DNA of 64,000 nucleotides from Stromatinia cepivora (taxonomy: Eukaryota > Ascomycota > Leotiomycetes > Helotiales > Sclerotiniaceae). Below, piece after piece: positions 27,258-40,300 of the stretch (position 1 is its first letter; each line of letters starts with the position of its first letter). The notes beneath the pieces are model-generated. The model worked only from the letters and a program-made list of their open reading frames with translations. It had not been told where the DNA came from and made no database searches. The stretch covers positions 1 through 64,000 of the forward strand of contig RCTD01000023.1 in NCBI GenBank assembly GCA_014898415.1. Reading direction: 5' to 3'. The position numbers and the translations under genes are program-made.

Positions 27258-29633
27258 GGTGAAGGGTCTCGAAATAGCGCTTCCAAGTAATGAATGATCA
27301 TAGATTGTAAATTATGCCTATAGTAGTGGCTATTGACGAGTAACTCTGAAGATAGATGAAATTTGATTCTTGGGTAAGTTGTTGACTTTTATAATTATCT
27401 TGTCCTGTGGAAAAATCGACTGCTATAAGTATACTATGAGAGTCTATTATCTCCACATGTGAAAGTCAATTCATTATCAAATGGATTGCCATAATTGGTA
27501 CTTTATTGCATACTTGCGTCGGCAGCATATTTGTGCGACCCCAAATACTCCCATTTCTGAGTCTAGATGAAGGTACGATGATGAGAGAGGAGACTGTATC
27601 AGACCGGAAGTGGAAAAAGGAAACAAGAAAAACGGTCGGCCAAAGTGATGTGATATCATAAAGTTGGAGAAGGGAGGCGCACCTCAAACCTTTTAAAGAA
27701 CCTTCTGCTTGACTGCCCCGCACACTACTCTTTAGGTCCAATCAATCAAATGGTCTATGCATTTCTTCAGTTGGATCTGTCGTAGTGTCATCCTAGTCAC
27801 TGAAAGAGTAGGTTGCAGAAAAATGAGGTGGATGTAAAGAGAGAAAGGATGCAAGTGTGGTTTGATTGAAAGATTACTACCTAGGTAGGGTCGCTTATTC
27901 CATCCCGCATGGTTTAGCACGTGCAGATTAGCTGACAAAAGTTTCATGAGTAACACAGCTATAAGCTATATCACCCCATCGACCAAGGCCCCAATCAGCC
28001 CTCACCATCCCCCGGATTCAGCAACCCAGCGGCTGTATTCTTACTTTACTTATTCAAGGTACCTAGGCATCGCCATTCTAGCCTTAGCTACTTCGTGTTA
28101 CAATTTGTTATATTTTTCTTGATCATGTGGTCATGTGATACTAACAAAAATCAAGCAAGTATAAGCAAAGCATACATGATATTTAACGCCATATAAAAGA
28201 ACCCCGCGGGAGGATTTTATTCGCAGGCCCTAAAACAAAATACTCTATGAAACATGGAATATCACAACCAGAAAAATATAAGCAAGAGGTGACAAGAGTA
28301 GCAGTATCAAACTTAGGATCCTAAGGGCCTCCACATGGAATTCATATAATTGTAAATATGCAACAAGACATATTTGAGGAGATTTAGTGGTCAGGTGACG
28401 GGATCATGATGGTATGAGGCTGTTTTATATTGGAAATGGATATATAGAGAATCCCGTAAAGATTCTCGCCCAAATATTATTTGCTCGAATTTCACGTTGC
28501 ATATCTACTGAATACTACAAAGTTTGTTTCTCGGATCTTGACTTGAGGTTTGACTAGGTAGGCTCGCTAAGCTTCATTCACGCCTCAATTATATAGCTCG
28601 GGTACAACATTTAGTTTCACGTCTCAAAAGTCAAATTCTCATCCATCCAATCTCAATCCAAGCCATAGTCATTCTCAGCTTCAACACTTTTCAATCATAT
28701 TCTATTATTGATCGAAAGCTTTGGGTTGCATGTTTACATTATTATCTAATATCTCCGGAGCTAAGCTTGAGTCTTATTGGACTCGCTAATCTTCGTTCAT
28801 TACTCCAATCACCTATTTAGCAGTTCAGTCATACATTTATCAAACCCATTTAATCCTCATTCATCTCATCTCGTTCACACTTCGCATTCGTTCACATCTC
28901 ACGCATCACCTCCAATCCCCACCTCAATTATTGGCCCGAAAAAGTTTTGTTGCATATCTGATGCGTATTGCTTTCTGTCTAGCAGCCTAGACCACTAAGA
29001 AGCTGAAGATATCAAGGCTAGCGGCTATACTTTCGCCTCAACGACTATACTGCTTGGCGGACATACAACAAATCTAGAAAAAGGATCCTATGCATTCACT
29101 TTATAAGCTCCCCGAAAAGCTTATTTCAAAGAATACTTCAGATGATAATCCACTAACTGAGCTGCCAGGTTTTTGTATATCATCAAGAGTACAACAGTTA
29201 AGTTAACATGCACTCGGCTTTTAGTGCCGCAGCTAGCTATATTAATGGTTTACATATTTAATCTATGCGTAATACGCATCAGACGTGCGACAAAACTTAC
29301 GGAAGGCCTAGTAGATACACGCCTGAAGTTGTTGGGACGAATGTGGTGAATGGGAGGAATTTTGATACGAATTTTGAAGTCTTCACGCCACGATCAATTG
29401 AATCAACCCATAAATCACCGGATCAACTAGTAGGTAATATGTATGTATAGTTTCCGTCATTCAATCTTAAAGCTAGATATCGCGCTCAACAAGTGTCCAG
29501 TCTAATTTGCTCCATCCCACCACGCTAAATGACAGGGAAAACAAGAATGGTATCATCCCAAGCTCTATTTTGTGCATGTAAAACGATTTGACACAACCAT
29601 TCACTTATACACCAGCGTCTCACCGACCACCAT
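27258..29633. other. Gene-free intergenic stretch of island 1
   Basis: No convincing coding exon was found on either strand. The stretch holds two copies of a TACCTAGG-type palindrome (27,877-27,888 and about 28,059-28,068) and CT-rich tracts around 28,780-28,960 that give spurious serine/histidine-rich frames. It probably contains the promoter of the 25,736-27,257 gene and the 3' region of the channel gene. Confidence 0.5.
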
Positions 29634-32503
29634 CTACTCATCCGAAAACTCCACTGCCACACTGGTATCCAAATCACTCATCGTTCCTTCCCTTCCTTCG
29701 CCGCCTAAGTCCCCGTCCACACTTTTCCCATCCAGTTCCCTGCACAACCTTTCGAGTAATCCCTCCACCCTCCCCATACACTTCTCCAATTTCCCCAGCC
29801 TCACTTGGATATGTTCTCCCTCCTCATCGCTACTCCCCTCGTTCAACAAATCCCTCAAATGTTTTGGGATACTCATTCCCGCAAAGGGTGCTACAGAATC
29901 TCTTCTAATCCTCTTGGAACTATTAGCCGTATCTCTTCTTTTCATGTTTTCTCTCGGATTGACATTTTTCTGTCCAGATTGTGAATTTGATTTCGTCGAT
30001 GCATTAAATTCCCGCGCAAATTCATTTTCGAAAAAATTTCGATCGTGCGGAACATCATTATCCACTTCGATTTCGATTTCATCTGCGATATCACCAGGAG
30101 GCTCCGCTTCAAACACTGCTTGTAAATCGCCGTGAACGCTGAAACCTCTTGAGAAATCCCAGAGTCGGGGACGAGGTGGGAGACGAGGTAATTGTTCTGC
30201 TTCTTTTTGGCGACGGGGACCGGCCCATAACTGACGGCGCTCTAAATAGCCGATAAGGAGTAAGAGCGGAGCATTGAGGAAACGCACTGCTGCTACGTTG
30301 ATTTTATGGAACCAGCGAGGTGTTAGGACGAATTTGAGGGGCATGAGGACGAAGAGCGCGAGGAGGTTGAAAGGGGGGAAATAGGCAAATAGGGAGTCTG
30401 ATTTCACCCCTTCAAGGGTGAGGACGGCGCGACGGAACTGGATTTCTGCGGTGGCGTTTGAGACGATGGTGGAAAAGGTTGTCGAGAGCATGGACACGAG
30501 GATAGTGAGGAAGAGGGTATTGCCCAGGAATGCGAAGGTAACCATGAGGATGGGACCGAGAAGCCAATGGAATTGAGCAGACGTTGTGATGCCTGTGCCG
30601 TCAAGTCCAAACCATATCCAGAGCATCCATTTAGAGACAGTGATTGGTTCATGAATACCATTGCCAAGCCATATCATGGAGAGCAGAAATCCGGCAAAGC
30701 ACCATACAGCTAAAATGGTTAGGACAGTGAAATCGCGCATCATGGCTCGGACAGAAATAAAGAGCATGTTTTCGGACATGAGGTTGAATGCTAGACGTGG
30801 AACGAGGACAGGAGCCCCCAAGGCGAGGACATCCAGAGCTTGTTGGCCAGTGCCAATGTTATTAGTGCGCCAGCCTCTCAAGCGTAGTACGAGATAAAAC
30901 CCGAAGATTGCGGCGAATGTGACATCGAGGAAGGACCAGAGATTCTGGGTGTACACGTGCCATCCGTGTTCCAGAATAGAGCAACTGCATTTCACGTTAA
31001 TAAGGGTTATCAGATTCGACTAGAATGTACCAAGAAACTCACAATTGATCCAAAGACCAACCTGATGTGTAGATAATGAAGAATAATTCCATCCCGCCAA
31101 ATGTTGCTGGATCACGGTCTGCCATTACATACAAATAGAAAATCAACAGTAGCAAAAAGTGACACACTTCCAAATAATTCCTCGTACGAGGAACTATAAG
31201 TCTATATTGGTTAAACAGTGGCGCCTCCCTCGGATTGTACAACGAAATAGGTTTGTTCTTGTAGTGATCAGGCAGGATATCCATAAACGCCGTTGGCGTA
31301 TATATGACTCTACCTTCATATATTGCGCTTATTACTTTTTGACATGCCGACGAACTAAGGAAAGCTTTGCTTTGAGATATAATGGCGATCTCTAGGGCTG
31401 GTAGTCTTCGATTGGCGCCTGTACGGGAGTGGACGGCCCAACCAAAGTTACTACTTTCTCGAATGACATTATTCGGAGCACCTTGAAATGGATCAAAACC
31501 TCCCACGAGGATACGAGAAAGAAGAAGTAAACCTTCTGAGCCGGTATGGTCCTCGTGAAAACGGCGAAGAACTCGATTGGCAACTATTTCGCACAGATGG
31601 GCACGTGTGGTGCAAATGCTTTGTTGGTGGGGCAGAGCCACTTGTTCACGTTGAAACTGTGTCTTATTGACGAGAAGACAGTAGACTGGAGGTTGTTAGC
31701 ATTCCAGGACATGTGTCAATCTAGAGGCAACAATAAAGACTTTAAGGGGATGCTAAGAATAGAAGCGAACATGTCCCTCGAGAACTACTCAGAGCATCAT
31801 CCAAATTTCACCATTTCCTTATTCCAACGCTCCTCCCAATGTCCGTCCGCTAGCTGTTGTTCTAATCTCCTTGAGAAAAGTACGCAATCCATCTCTTCAA
31901 AGCATAAAATGATTTCAATGATGAAAACAGCAACATACCAACTGACAAATCATCCAAATCATACAACCTATCCACCAACGGTCTAACCACCGAAACATTC
32001 AGCCTCGGATCCCTGAGTTGTTCTAAACTATATGGATCATCTGTCTCCCTTATTAGCCTAACTGCTACTTCCAATCTCTGCCCTAAAACTCACCAATCGC
32101 CGAAATAATGTCTCTTCTTATCCTAATCTCCTGTCAGCATCATCATTCAGCTGAGAAGCAAATCGAAGTAGGAAACGAACCGATGAATCGTCTTGTAAAC
32201 AGGTAAATCCCCAAATTCATCTTGGGGGTAACATATATCTCCAATAGCATGAGGATGAAAACATGCATGGCCATCATGCCTTCCTATAAGAGTACTCCTA
32301 TTTTTGTTTCCATTTTCCCTGGTATCTTCATCGTTCCCCTCCAAATCTACCTCCGGCTCAGGTGTCAACAACTGTGTGGTTTCCGTACTGGTATATCTCT
32401 CATCTTGATTTCCACGGGAATTTCTAGGATAATTTCTAGGTTGCGAAGTTCTAGGAGAAACAGAAGAAGAAGAAGAAGAAGAAGAAGAAGACTGACCCAT
32501 CAT
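29634..32503 (-). CDS. YVC1: Vacuolar TRP cation channel, Yvc1/TRPY family, 815 aa, five exons
   Basis: Yvc1-type channels release Ca2+ from the fungal vacuole on stretch, oxidative or osmotic signals. Exons are 32503-32181, 32122-32094, 32040-31939, 31685-31043 and 30984-29634; all junctions keep the frame. The 29-bp second exon restores the family's I-R-R-D-I-I segment. The N-terminus is disordered with a ten-serine run. A cytosolic domain follows (DDPYSLEQL, then ANRVLRRF), then six membrane helices from about residue 335 to 535, with the pore region around residues 482-500 (W-I-W-F-G-L-D-G-T-G). The hydrophobic last helix is F-L-G-N-T-L-F-L-T-I-L-V-S-M-L-S. The long cytosolic tail carries an acidic patch (DEIEIEVDND), comparable to the Ca2+-sensing acidic tail of yeast Yvc1, and a basic, phosphorylatable stretch (KRIRRDS). 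ATG-ATG at the start leaves the exact initiator open. Longer than the roughly 675-aa yeast protein, mainly at the ends. Confidence 0.92.
32462..32491 (-). repeat. TCT microsatellite coding for poly-serine in YVC1
   Basis: Read on the minus strand, about ten TCT codons follow Met-Met-Gly-Gln. The run lies inside the first exon and could vary in length between strains without a frameshift. Confidence 0.9.
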
Positions 32504-33234
32504 GCCCTAAAGGCCATGCCCAGACTCTAGGTCGATGAATTTGGTAATGAATATGGTAGCTAGTAGTATTTATTGATAATACGAATTCTTGGAATTCTTC
32601 ACGGAGCAGGATCCAGCGCCCGTTTAATAATTTTATACTATGATGCAAGCGTGAGATAAGGGGGTGGATTTTATTGTATTTTTAAATGGTAAAAGGTATG
32701 CGTTGTACGATAAGGATTGCAAACTTTAAAGCGGCGAGGATTGAGGGAGCGAATAAAATGTACGAATTGAGGGTGGAGATTTCTTGACGAATTGATGGTT
32801 GATGGGGAAAGTATTGTAAAACACGACTTGTGCTTGTCCCACAAACAGGGGTTTTAACCAATCATATCGTTACACTGATTGAAAATTTATATAATGAAAA
32901 CCAAACGGATAAAGTATTGTAAATTTTCAGTTTTCTAATAGAAATCATTCAAAATCATTCAAAATCATTCAAAATTATTAATATTTTATTTCGAAATCTA
33001 TTTTAAAACCATTTTAGATTTATTAATAGAGATTATATAAACTTTAAAAGCTTCAGAATTATAAAATTGTTGAAATTCGATCGGAATTTTCAAAATTCGA
33101 AATTTGGGGGGAATAGTTCGATATCTATTCGAGTTCTTTAAAGTAGTATGAAAAGATAGGAAAAACAACAATATATAGATAAAAAAATATCTTATATTAC
33201 TTACTCTTTCAATCTCCGTAGTATAAAATCATAA

Positions 33235-33470
33235 ATAACAAGCTTTGACTCCGGTCCTTTCAGGGCTAAAAATAATAATGGATTCGCTACACTCTTTGTG
33301 GTTGTTTTTTGTGCTCTTTAGGATCTACAATCAATTCGTACTGTGCAGTCTATCAAACATTTATAATTTGAAAATTATTTTATATATATTTAATTAATTA
33401 CGAATTTTGAAACTATTCGAAATTTCTAATCAATTTTTTGAAAAGATAATTCATATATCGATATTGGAGA
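33235..33470 (+). repeat. Dispersed repeat R1, second copy
   Basis: Starts TTTGACTCCGGTCC and follows the first part of the 6340 copy, including the GGATTCGCTA and GGATCTACAATCA blocks. It stops resembling that copy at about 33,470, where repeat R4 begins. Confidence 0.6.
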
Positions 33471-33472
33471 TC

Positions 33473-33620
33473 ACGTATTTAAAAGATAATAAACCTTATA
33501 ATATAAAAGTAATAACTCAGCGATTATAATGAAATAAACAAATATGAAGTTATAATATTAAAAGTAAGATTATATAATGATATTGTATTATATATAGCTA
33601 ATAATATTGAAAAAGTTGAA
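33473..33620 (+). repeat. Repeat R4, copy 1
   Basis: Nearly the same as 44,965-45,120 in the same orientation: both share AATAAACCTTATAAT and AAGTAAGATTATATAATGAT. It is joined directly to an R1 fragment here; at the other site R4 precedes a different R1 fragment by 0.6 kb. Confidence 0.6.
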
Positions 33621-33847
33621 AATATTATTGATTATATATAATAAGAAAATTTAATTTCAAAATTATTATATTTTAATATTAATTTAATATAAAACAAAAA
33701 ATTGAATATCTAAAAAGAAATATAAAAGATTAATTTATTTTTATTATTTTTATTAATATTATTAAAGATTATGAATTTATAATGATTTTTGAAATAATAA
33801 TATTTGTAATAAAAGGTAATAAATATACCTTTCAAAAAATCTTATAT

Positions 33848-33969
<122 letters not shown>

Positions 33970-34059
33970 TTATTATTTAATTTAATTAAAATTTTGAAAA
34001 TTATTTGAATTTATTTCTATCAATTTGAATATATTTTTAATAATTCAAATAATAAATAA

Positions 34060-34370
34060 TTTAAATAGTTTAAATAGTTTAAATAGTTTAAATAGTTTAA
34101 ATAGTTTAAATAGTTTAAATAGTTTAAATAGTTTAAATAGTTTAAATAGTTTAAATAGTTTAAATAGTTTAAATAGTTTAAATAGTTTAAATAGTTTAAA
34201 TAGTTTAAATAGTTTAAATAGTTTAAATAGTTTAAATAGTTTAAATAGTTTAAATAGTTTAAATAGTTTAAATAGTTTAAATAGTTTAAATAGTTTAAAT
34301 AGTTTAAATAGTTTAAATAGTTTAAATAGTTTAAATAGTTTAAATAGTTTAAATAGTTTAAATAGTTTAA
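34060..34370 (+). repeat. 9-bp minisatellite TTTAAATAG, about 34 copies
   Basis: The array is near-perfect and ends abruptly at the first base of the Copia left LTR. Four more units in the CTTAAATAG/CTTAAATAA form follow the right LTR at 42,788-42,823, so the retrotransposon landed inside the array. Frames coding for LNS or LNY repeats are artefacts. Confidence 0.95.
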
Positions 34371-34679
34371 TATCACGGGATAGTATGATTACAGAGCACT
34401 TTCAGGGATCGGGGAATAGATGGTACACGTAATTGATAAAGTAAAAGAATTGAATGACTTACCCTTAATTATATGAATCAAAAGCTGTATATATAGAATA
34501 AATGAATAATTATTTAATCGATATATATCTTAATTAAATTAGATCTTTATTTATTAATATATCAGGATCATTTTATCAATTGATAAATTGGTAAGGGTTA
34601 AAAGATCTTTTATTTCGATTGGAAAATATATACTTTAATCTTTTGTAGGATATAAAGGATTATAGGGTTTTCTATGATA
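34371..34679 (-). repeat. Copia 3' LTR (left), 309 bp
   Basis: Starts TATCACGGG and ends TCTATGATA on the plus strand; from the partner these were TGTCACGG...CCGTGACA. It is the more heavily RIP-mutated of the two LTRs toward its right end. Confidence 0.9.
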
Positions 34680-34859
34680 TACTCTCTAAATCGAAAGATG
34701 ATCTGAAATAAATGAAAAAGTATAGAAAGTGATAATTCATATAATTCGTAAATGAATATATAAAGCGATTATAAATAAATATCAATAAAGGAATAGTATA
34801 ATATATAAACCTGAAATGATTTTGGTATTCTTAAAATAGAAAAGAATTTGATTATATAT

Positions 34860-36281
34860 AAATTATAAATTTCTTTTGGTTTTCGATTTGTTATTTATAA
34901 TATTCTTCAAAATTAAGATTTCGAATAATAAAAAGAAAGTTTTCTATTGAAAGAATATAAAAGAATGATCGATTTTGCGATATAGCAATTGAAAATGCCT
35001 ATAGTTATTAAATTATAATATATTGATTATAATAACGAAATAAAATAAATGAATTTTTAAAGATATATAAATCCCCTTTTTATATTTTCGTTTTTGTTTT
35101 AATCAAATTCTTATTGATTATTATTATATTTAAGATTTCGGGGTTTAAAAAGATTAAACAAATGAATTTCAATTGTATTAAGTAAACAATAATTGAAAAG
35201 AAAGCTTTGAAAAAATCAAGTATAAAAAAAAATCCTAATACTTTTTCAAAGGATTAATAAATCAAATAAAAAGAATTAATAAATCCAATACAGATAACAA
35301 ATCAAGATATCGATTTTTGGGAATATAGTTTAACTAAATCTGTTTCTAAAATGATATATAATCATTTATTTTAGAAATTACTCCTCCCTATTGAAAGAAC
35401 TATTATTTATTATGATTAATTGTTTATTATAAATTTAGATAATAATTTGAAGGTAGGTTTCATTTTTGAATTCTATTATATAATTGAAAGATTTTATTAA
35501 TCCTGTATTTATAATTATCGAAATAAAGATTATTCAATAAAAAAGAGAAAAAAAGGAGGGTTTCTTTATCTAATGATAATAATCTATTCGATCCTTCGAT
35601 ATCAGGTTTTTCGGACGATGAATTAGATAAAGAAGAGAAAGAAAAAAGGTTATCGAAAATTATTGGTTTTCTAATTAAAATAAGAGATAAAGAGAATTAT
35701 AGAGAAAAGAACAATCATTTATGTCACGAGATACACGTGATCGCGTCCGATCGGGCTAGTACGGTACTAAGCTCCGAGCCGATCATATATATAGCTTTGT
35801 AGCACACTCTCTTTAGCTCTGTAGCTTTTAATTCTAAGGTTGATCTCTAAACGCTCGTTGGGTTCGTCACAATTTATATATTCGATATATGAAATCGTTG
35901 ATCATTAGAAGATATAATTTCTATAGCGAATACTTTATTGATTTTTCTAAATTGAATAATCGTCGATATTGGAATTATAATATTTATCTGTATACTCCCT
36001 TACCAATTTTCCTTTATTCTTTAACAGATTACTATATCGCCGTTTATCGACAAAATTCGAAAGTAAGTTTTTTGTTCATCTTTTATTTTCATAATATATT
36101 GATCGTTAATTGTATAATCCAAATAGGAATACAGAATTATAATAAAAGTAATATTGAAGATCAAAAAAAAAGAAATTGTTGCTTCTTCTTTATATTATTG
36201 TTCCTTTTTTCTTTATTATATTATTCATCGAAATCCTTGAAAGGCCAAATAGAAAAAGTATATTATAATTTCGGAGAATAA
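34860..36281 (+). pseudogene. Antisense open frame inside the Copia element, split by a solo LTR
   Basis: Opposite to pol, one plus-strand frame is free of stops from 35,527 to 35,721 (65 codons). It resumes at 35,877 and runs to a stop at 36,279-36,281 (134 codons). Between them lie the solo LTR and its duplicated ATTTA; disregarding these 155 bases leaves a single continuous frame of 199 codons. Composition is protein-like: a charged stretch (FSDDELDKEEKEKRLSK) before the break and a mixed, then hydrophobic stretch after it, with a possible membrane segment near the end. The same frame continues upstream to about 34,860 with stops only of types RIP makes from CAA, CAG or CGA. I recognise no family. 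It could be an accessory antisense gene of the retrotransposon or a nested element's gene. Confidence 0.55.
35722..35871. mobile_element. Solo LTR, 150 bp, with perfect ATTTA target duplication
   Basis: Starts TGTCACGAG, ends TTCGTCACA, and is flanked on both sides by ATTTA (35717-35721 and 35872-35876). Unlike its surroundings it keeps many CG dinucleotides (GATCGCGTCCGATCGG), so it was probably inserted after RIP of the host element or escaped RIP. It could also be a very short non-autonomous element. Confidence 0.85.
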
Positions 36282-36466
36282 TAATAAAAATGAAAAAGAA
36301 AAAATGATAAAGAAAAAAAGGAGAAAAAAACAGATAATATATTCGAAAAAAAGAGAAAGAAAAAATAATCCTTTAGTTTCTATAATACTAATGATATTAA
36401 TAGTTTTGATTATTTTAATTATTTTTTGTTTATTAATTATTATGGATAATCCAAAAACTCTTTTAT

Positions 36467-36841
36467 TTGAACTTTAAATTATTGAATTTAGAAAAAAGTT
36501 TATTTTTCTTTAAAAACAAAAAAATGAAAAGTGAAGAAATGATCGATTTTAATTATTCTTTGTTTTCTGATGAATATGAAATATATAAATTAAAATATAT
36601 TATAGAAAAATATAATGGTTTGAAATATCAAATAGGATTCATTTTATCTATATTAAAAAGAAGAATTACAAATTCCAGATTGTTGTTATTCAAACTTTAT
36701 AATCCAGATTATTATTATTCAAACTCTATAATTCTGTTGTTTATATTTTATAGATTGAAAAAGAATCGAAAATATTCGAATTTTTGTTTTATAAGGTTCT
36801 TGATAAGTTTGTTAATAATTATATCAATGATTGATAGATAA
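36467..36841 (+). pseudogene. Second plus-strand open frame inside the Copia element
   Basis: The frame is stop-free for 124 codons, with an in-frame ATG at about 36,524 (MKSEEMIDFNYSLFSDEYE). It contains mixed charged and aromatic residues and then an I/L/F-rich end with possible membrane character. It is in a different frame from the one ending at 36,281, so it is either a separate gene, a second exon or the result of a frameshift. No family recognised. In sequence this AT-rich such a length is unlikely by chance. Confidence 0.4.
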
Positions 36842-37399
36842 ATTATATAAAAATTCTTTTTTGAATATTTTTGATATAATTATATATTTTGGATATCAAT
36901 ATAATATAACTTTATAATAATCCATTTGTTTTTATTGATTATCAATTTGATCATTTGCTAATTGTTATAAAAGATTATTATAAGTTTTTTCATTATTAAA
37001 TCAATCTTTTTTAAAAAATATAGGGTTATTATAATTTCTTTTGATATATATTCAACTCCGAAAACTTTACTTTGATAATCGAAATAATTATAATATTTTG
37101 TTTGGATATTTTTTATATAACTAAATTATCGAAAAGGGATATAATATATCTTTGAAATAATCAATGAGTATCTGAATCATTTATAAAAGAAATATTTAAG
37201 AAAACGAAAAGTTATAATATTTAATTATTGTTATATTAAATTATGAGATACCTTGTATTTTATAGATATTATAAATAATGATGATCGATAGCTTTTATAT
37301 AATTGCTCAATAGATTGATTAAATAATGATTCAATTGCGAAATAATAAATGATATATCCGCTTTTATAATGATTATAGTATATAATATTGAGTTTACTT

Positions 37400-40300
37400 T
37401 TTTTAATATATTTTTATAATATATATAGGAGCTTGACCCTGATTTTTCCGAAATATCATTATTGAAAACAATATATTTACTATTCCATTTATTATTTTGA
37501 ATTTCTTAGTAATCTTTTTAATATATATATTATAAATTAATTATAACTTTTTCTTGAATCGATTATAAAATATACATATATCTAGAAATTATTTAGTATT
37601 TTTTAAATCTTATAATTTATATATAACTTTGATTTTTTTAATAATCTTTGTAATAATTGATTTGTTTTTTTATAATAAATAATTTGAATATCGTTTATAA
37701 AGAAAAGAATCATAATAATATACTTTGAATTAATATATAAATATAATTCCTTTTTGTATTATATCAATTCTAGTTTTTCGAGTATTTAAATGAAATCCCT
37801 AAACCATATAATTAGGGAATCTTATAGATTATATAGAACTCGATCGATTATAATATTTTTGTTTGGGATTTTATATTCATCAAATAGATAATATACAATT
37901 AGAATATTAGAAAGATTGTATAGAGTATTGATAAAAGTATTGATTATATTGTATTATTTAGTTTCAAGATTGTATTTAACGATAATTGTTATTACGATTT
38001 GGAATAATCAGTTTGTTAATATAATAGCGTAAATAATTTCAATAATACTTTTAATCTAGAGATCTCTTTATATTATTAAATATAAATAATAATAAATAAT
38101 TAAACCTTGATTATTGTATTTATATATAAATACTCATTAAAAAAGGATCGGTTTTGTAAATTCCAATCCAGAATCGATTTCATATTAAGTTTTCCTAGCT
38201 TTAAGATTATTAACTTTAAGATCGCAATTCTATTTGAATCAATATTCTATTTGATGATCTTTTAATTAATAATAAAAACAAAATAACTTTGAAATTACAA
38301 ATATATGAATTCGAAGAAATAATATTATTTATAATCTATTGATTATAAACTAAATGAAAAGCAATAATGGTTTTATTTCAATTTTAATGATGATTATATT
38401 ATAAATTATTATAAATTGAAAATATTCTTTTATATTATCTATTCCTTATTAATCAAATCAGAATATAAAATGAAAATTGTTTAAATAAAGTAATCCTATT
38501 GAATTTATTCTTTGAAATATAATGGTTCCTATATAAAATCCAGTATTGAGATTGTTTTTTTGATAATATTATTATATACATAATTGCCTTTATATATATA
38601 CTGATTGTTTTAAAATATGAAAAGCAGATGACTCTCAGAAAAAAAGTGATTTCGAATAATAATTGTATAATTGAAATTCAAATAGATTGATCTAAGCCTT
38701 AAATATTTCAATCTTTATAATACAAACTCTTTTAAATATCTATTCGAGATTATGAATCTATAAGTTCTTTATAAATCGATTAAATGAATATATAAAGTAT
38801 AATAATCTTTATAATGATTGAATTTCCTTTATAAAATATTCTAATTAATTATTCCAATATATATATTTCCTTTTAGAATATTAAGATTGATCGATTGAAG
38901 TAATCTCTAAATCACTTTTGTATATACCATAAAGAATTTCGATAATATAATTAATAAGCTTATATTCTATATTCTTTATATCAATATATTCAATAAAATC
39001 AGGATCTGTATTATTATTATAAATATCTTTTTAAACAATATCAATATCTTTATCCATAAAATATAATTATTTTTCAATAAAAAAATCGATTTCTTCAATT
39101 TCTCTAATAAAAAGATCAACCGATATTTATATATCTTCATTATATATCTTATCCTTACCACCTAAAGGATTAAATGGATTGAATAATCCTAAATCAACTT
39201 TTTTATTCTTATTATTATCTTTCAGATTTATATCTATCTCCAAAACCAATTTATTTGTAAATAATAAATCTGAAGTACATTTGATAAATAAATCAAAGGT
39301 TTTTCGATTTATAAAAATAAATAAATAAATAAAATCTTCATAATTATCTTTGTTTTAAATAATCATTTTATTTATTTCGATATAATTTTATAAATTAAAG
39401 GTTTTAATAAATTGTTTAAACTTTTTTGTAATATAAATATCGATTATTCGATTAATAGAATCTATATAATAAATGAATTCCTTATTGAATATTATATTTT
39501 AAATAATAATAACTTTATCAAGCTTAGATATCTATATATAATAAATCAATATACCTGAAATATAGCCCATTAAATATTCAATATATATTCAAAGATTAGT
39601 TTTATATCATTTTCTATTAATTCCAGCTTTTCTATTTTTATTCAAAAAGTAAACTCAGTATCTATATCTGTAAATTCCATTCCAATTGGGATAAAGATTG
39701 TTAGATATTTTTTCTACAAATAAAGGATTATTTTTACAAAAATAATTATAGAATTATATATCGAATACTTTATTGAATAATTTGAAGGATTTAGTTTTCA
39801 AAGGATTTATATTATATAAATAAATAATAATTTATATCACTTTCATTTACAATTTGTTTGATAAATCCATTATAATCTATATTTTTATTTATTTTATAAT
39901 TATTTCTTATCCTATATATTTTGATCCTTTATTGGATTTATATATATAAAACAAAAATAATTCGAATTCGATACCTTTTTGCTTAATCCATTTCTTAAAT
40001 AATATTATTTTTATAATTCCAATAATAGATATATTATTATTCTATTTGATTGTTATAATTGCTAGATCATATTTATAATAAATCTAGACTACAAAGTTTT
40101 GAATAATTATAAATACTTTATTATAGATTTTACAATAGATTGAATATAAAAAGATCTTATTATAATATATTTCTTTAATTAATAGAAATTATAATATATT
40201 ATTATACTTTTTATCGAAATCAAAAAGATTCTATTGGATTTTATAAAAAGGCCGAAATAATCAATGATTATTTAAAGTATAAGAAATGATTTGTTTTATA

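Noticed and set aside
34020..34432. LNS and LNY repeat-protein frames on both strands
   Set aside because: They are products of a 9-bp minisatellite, which gives open frames on both strands.
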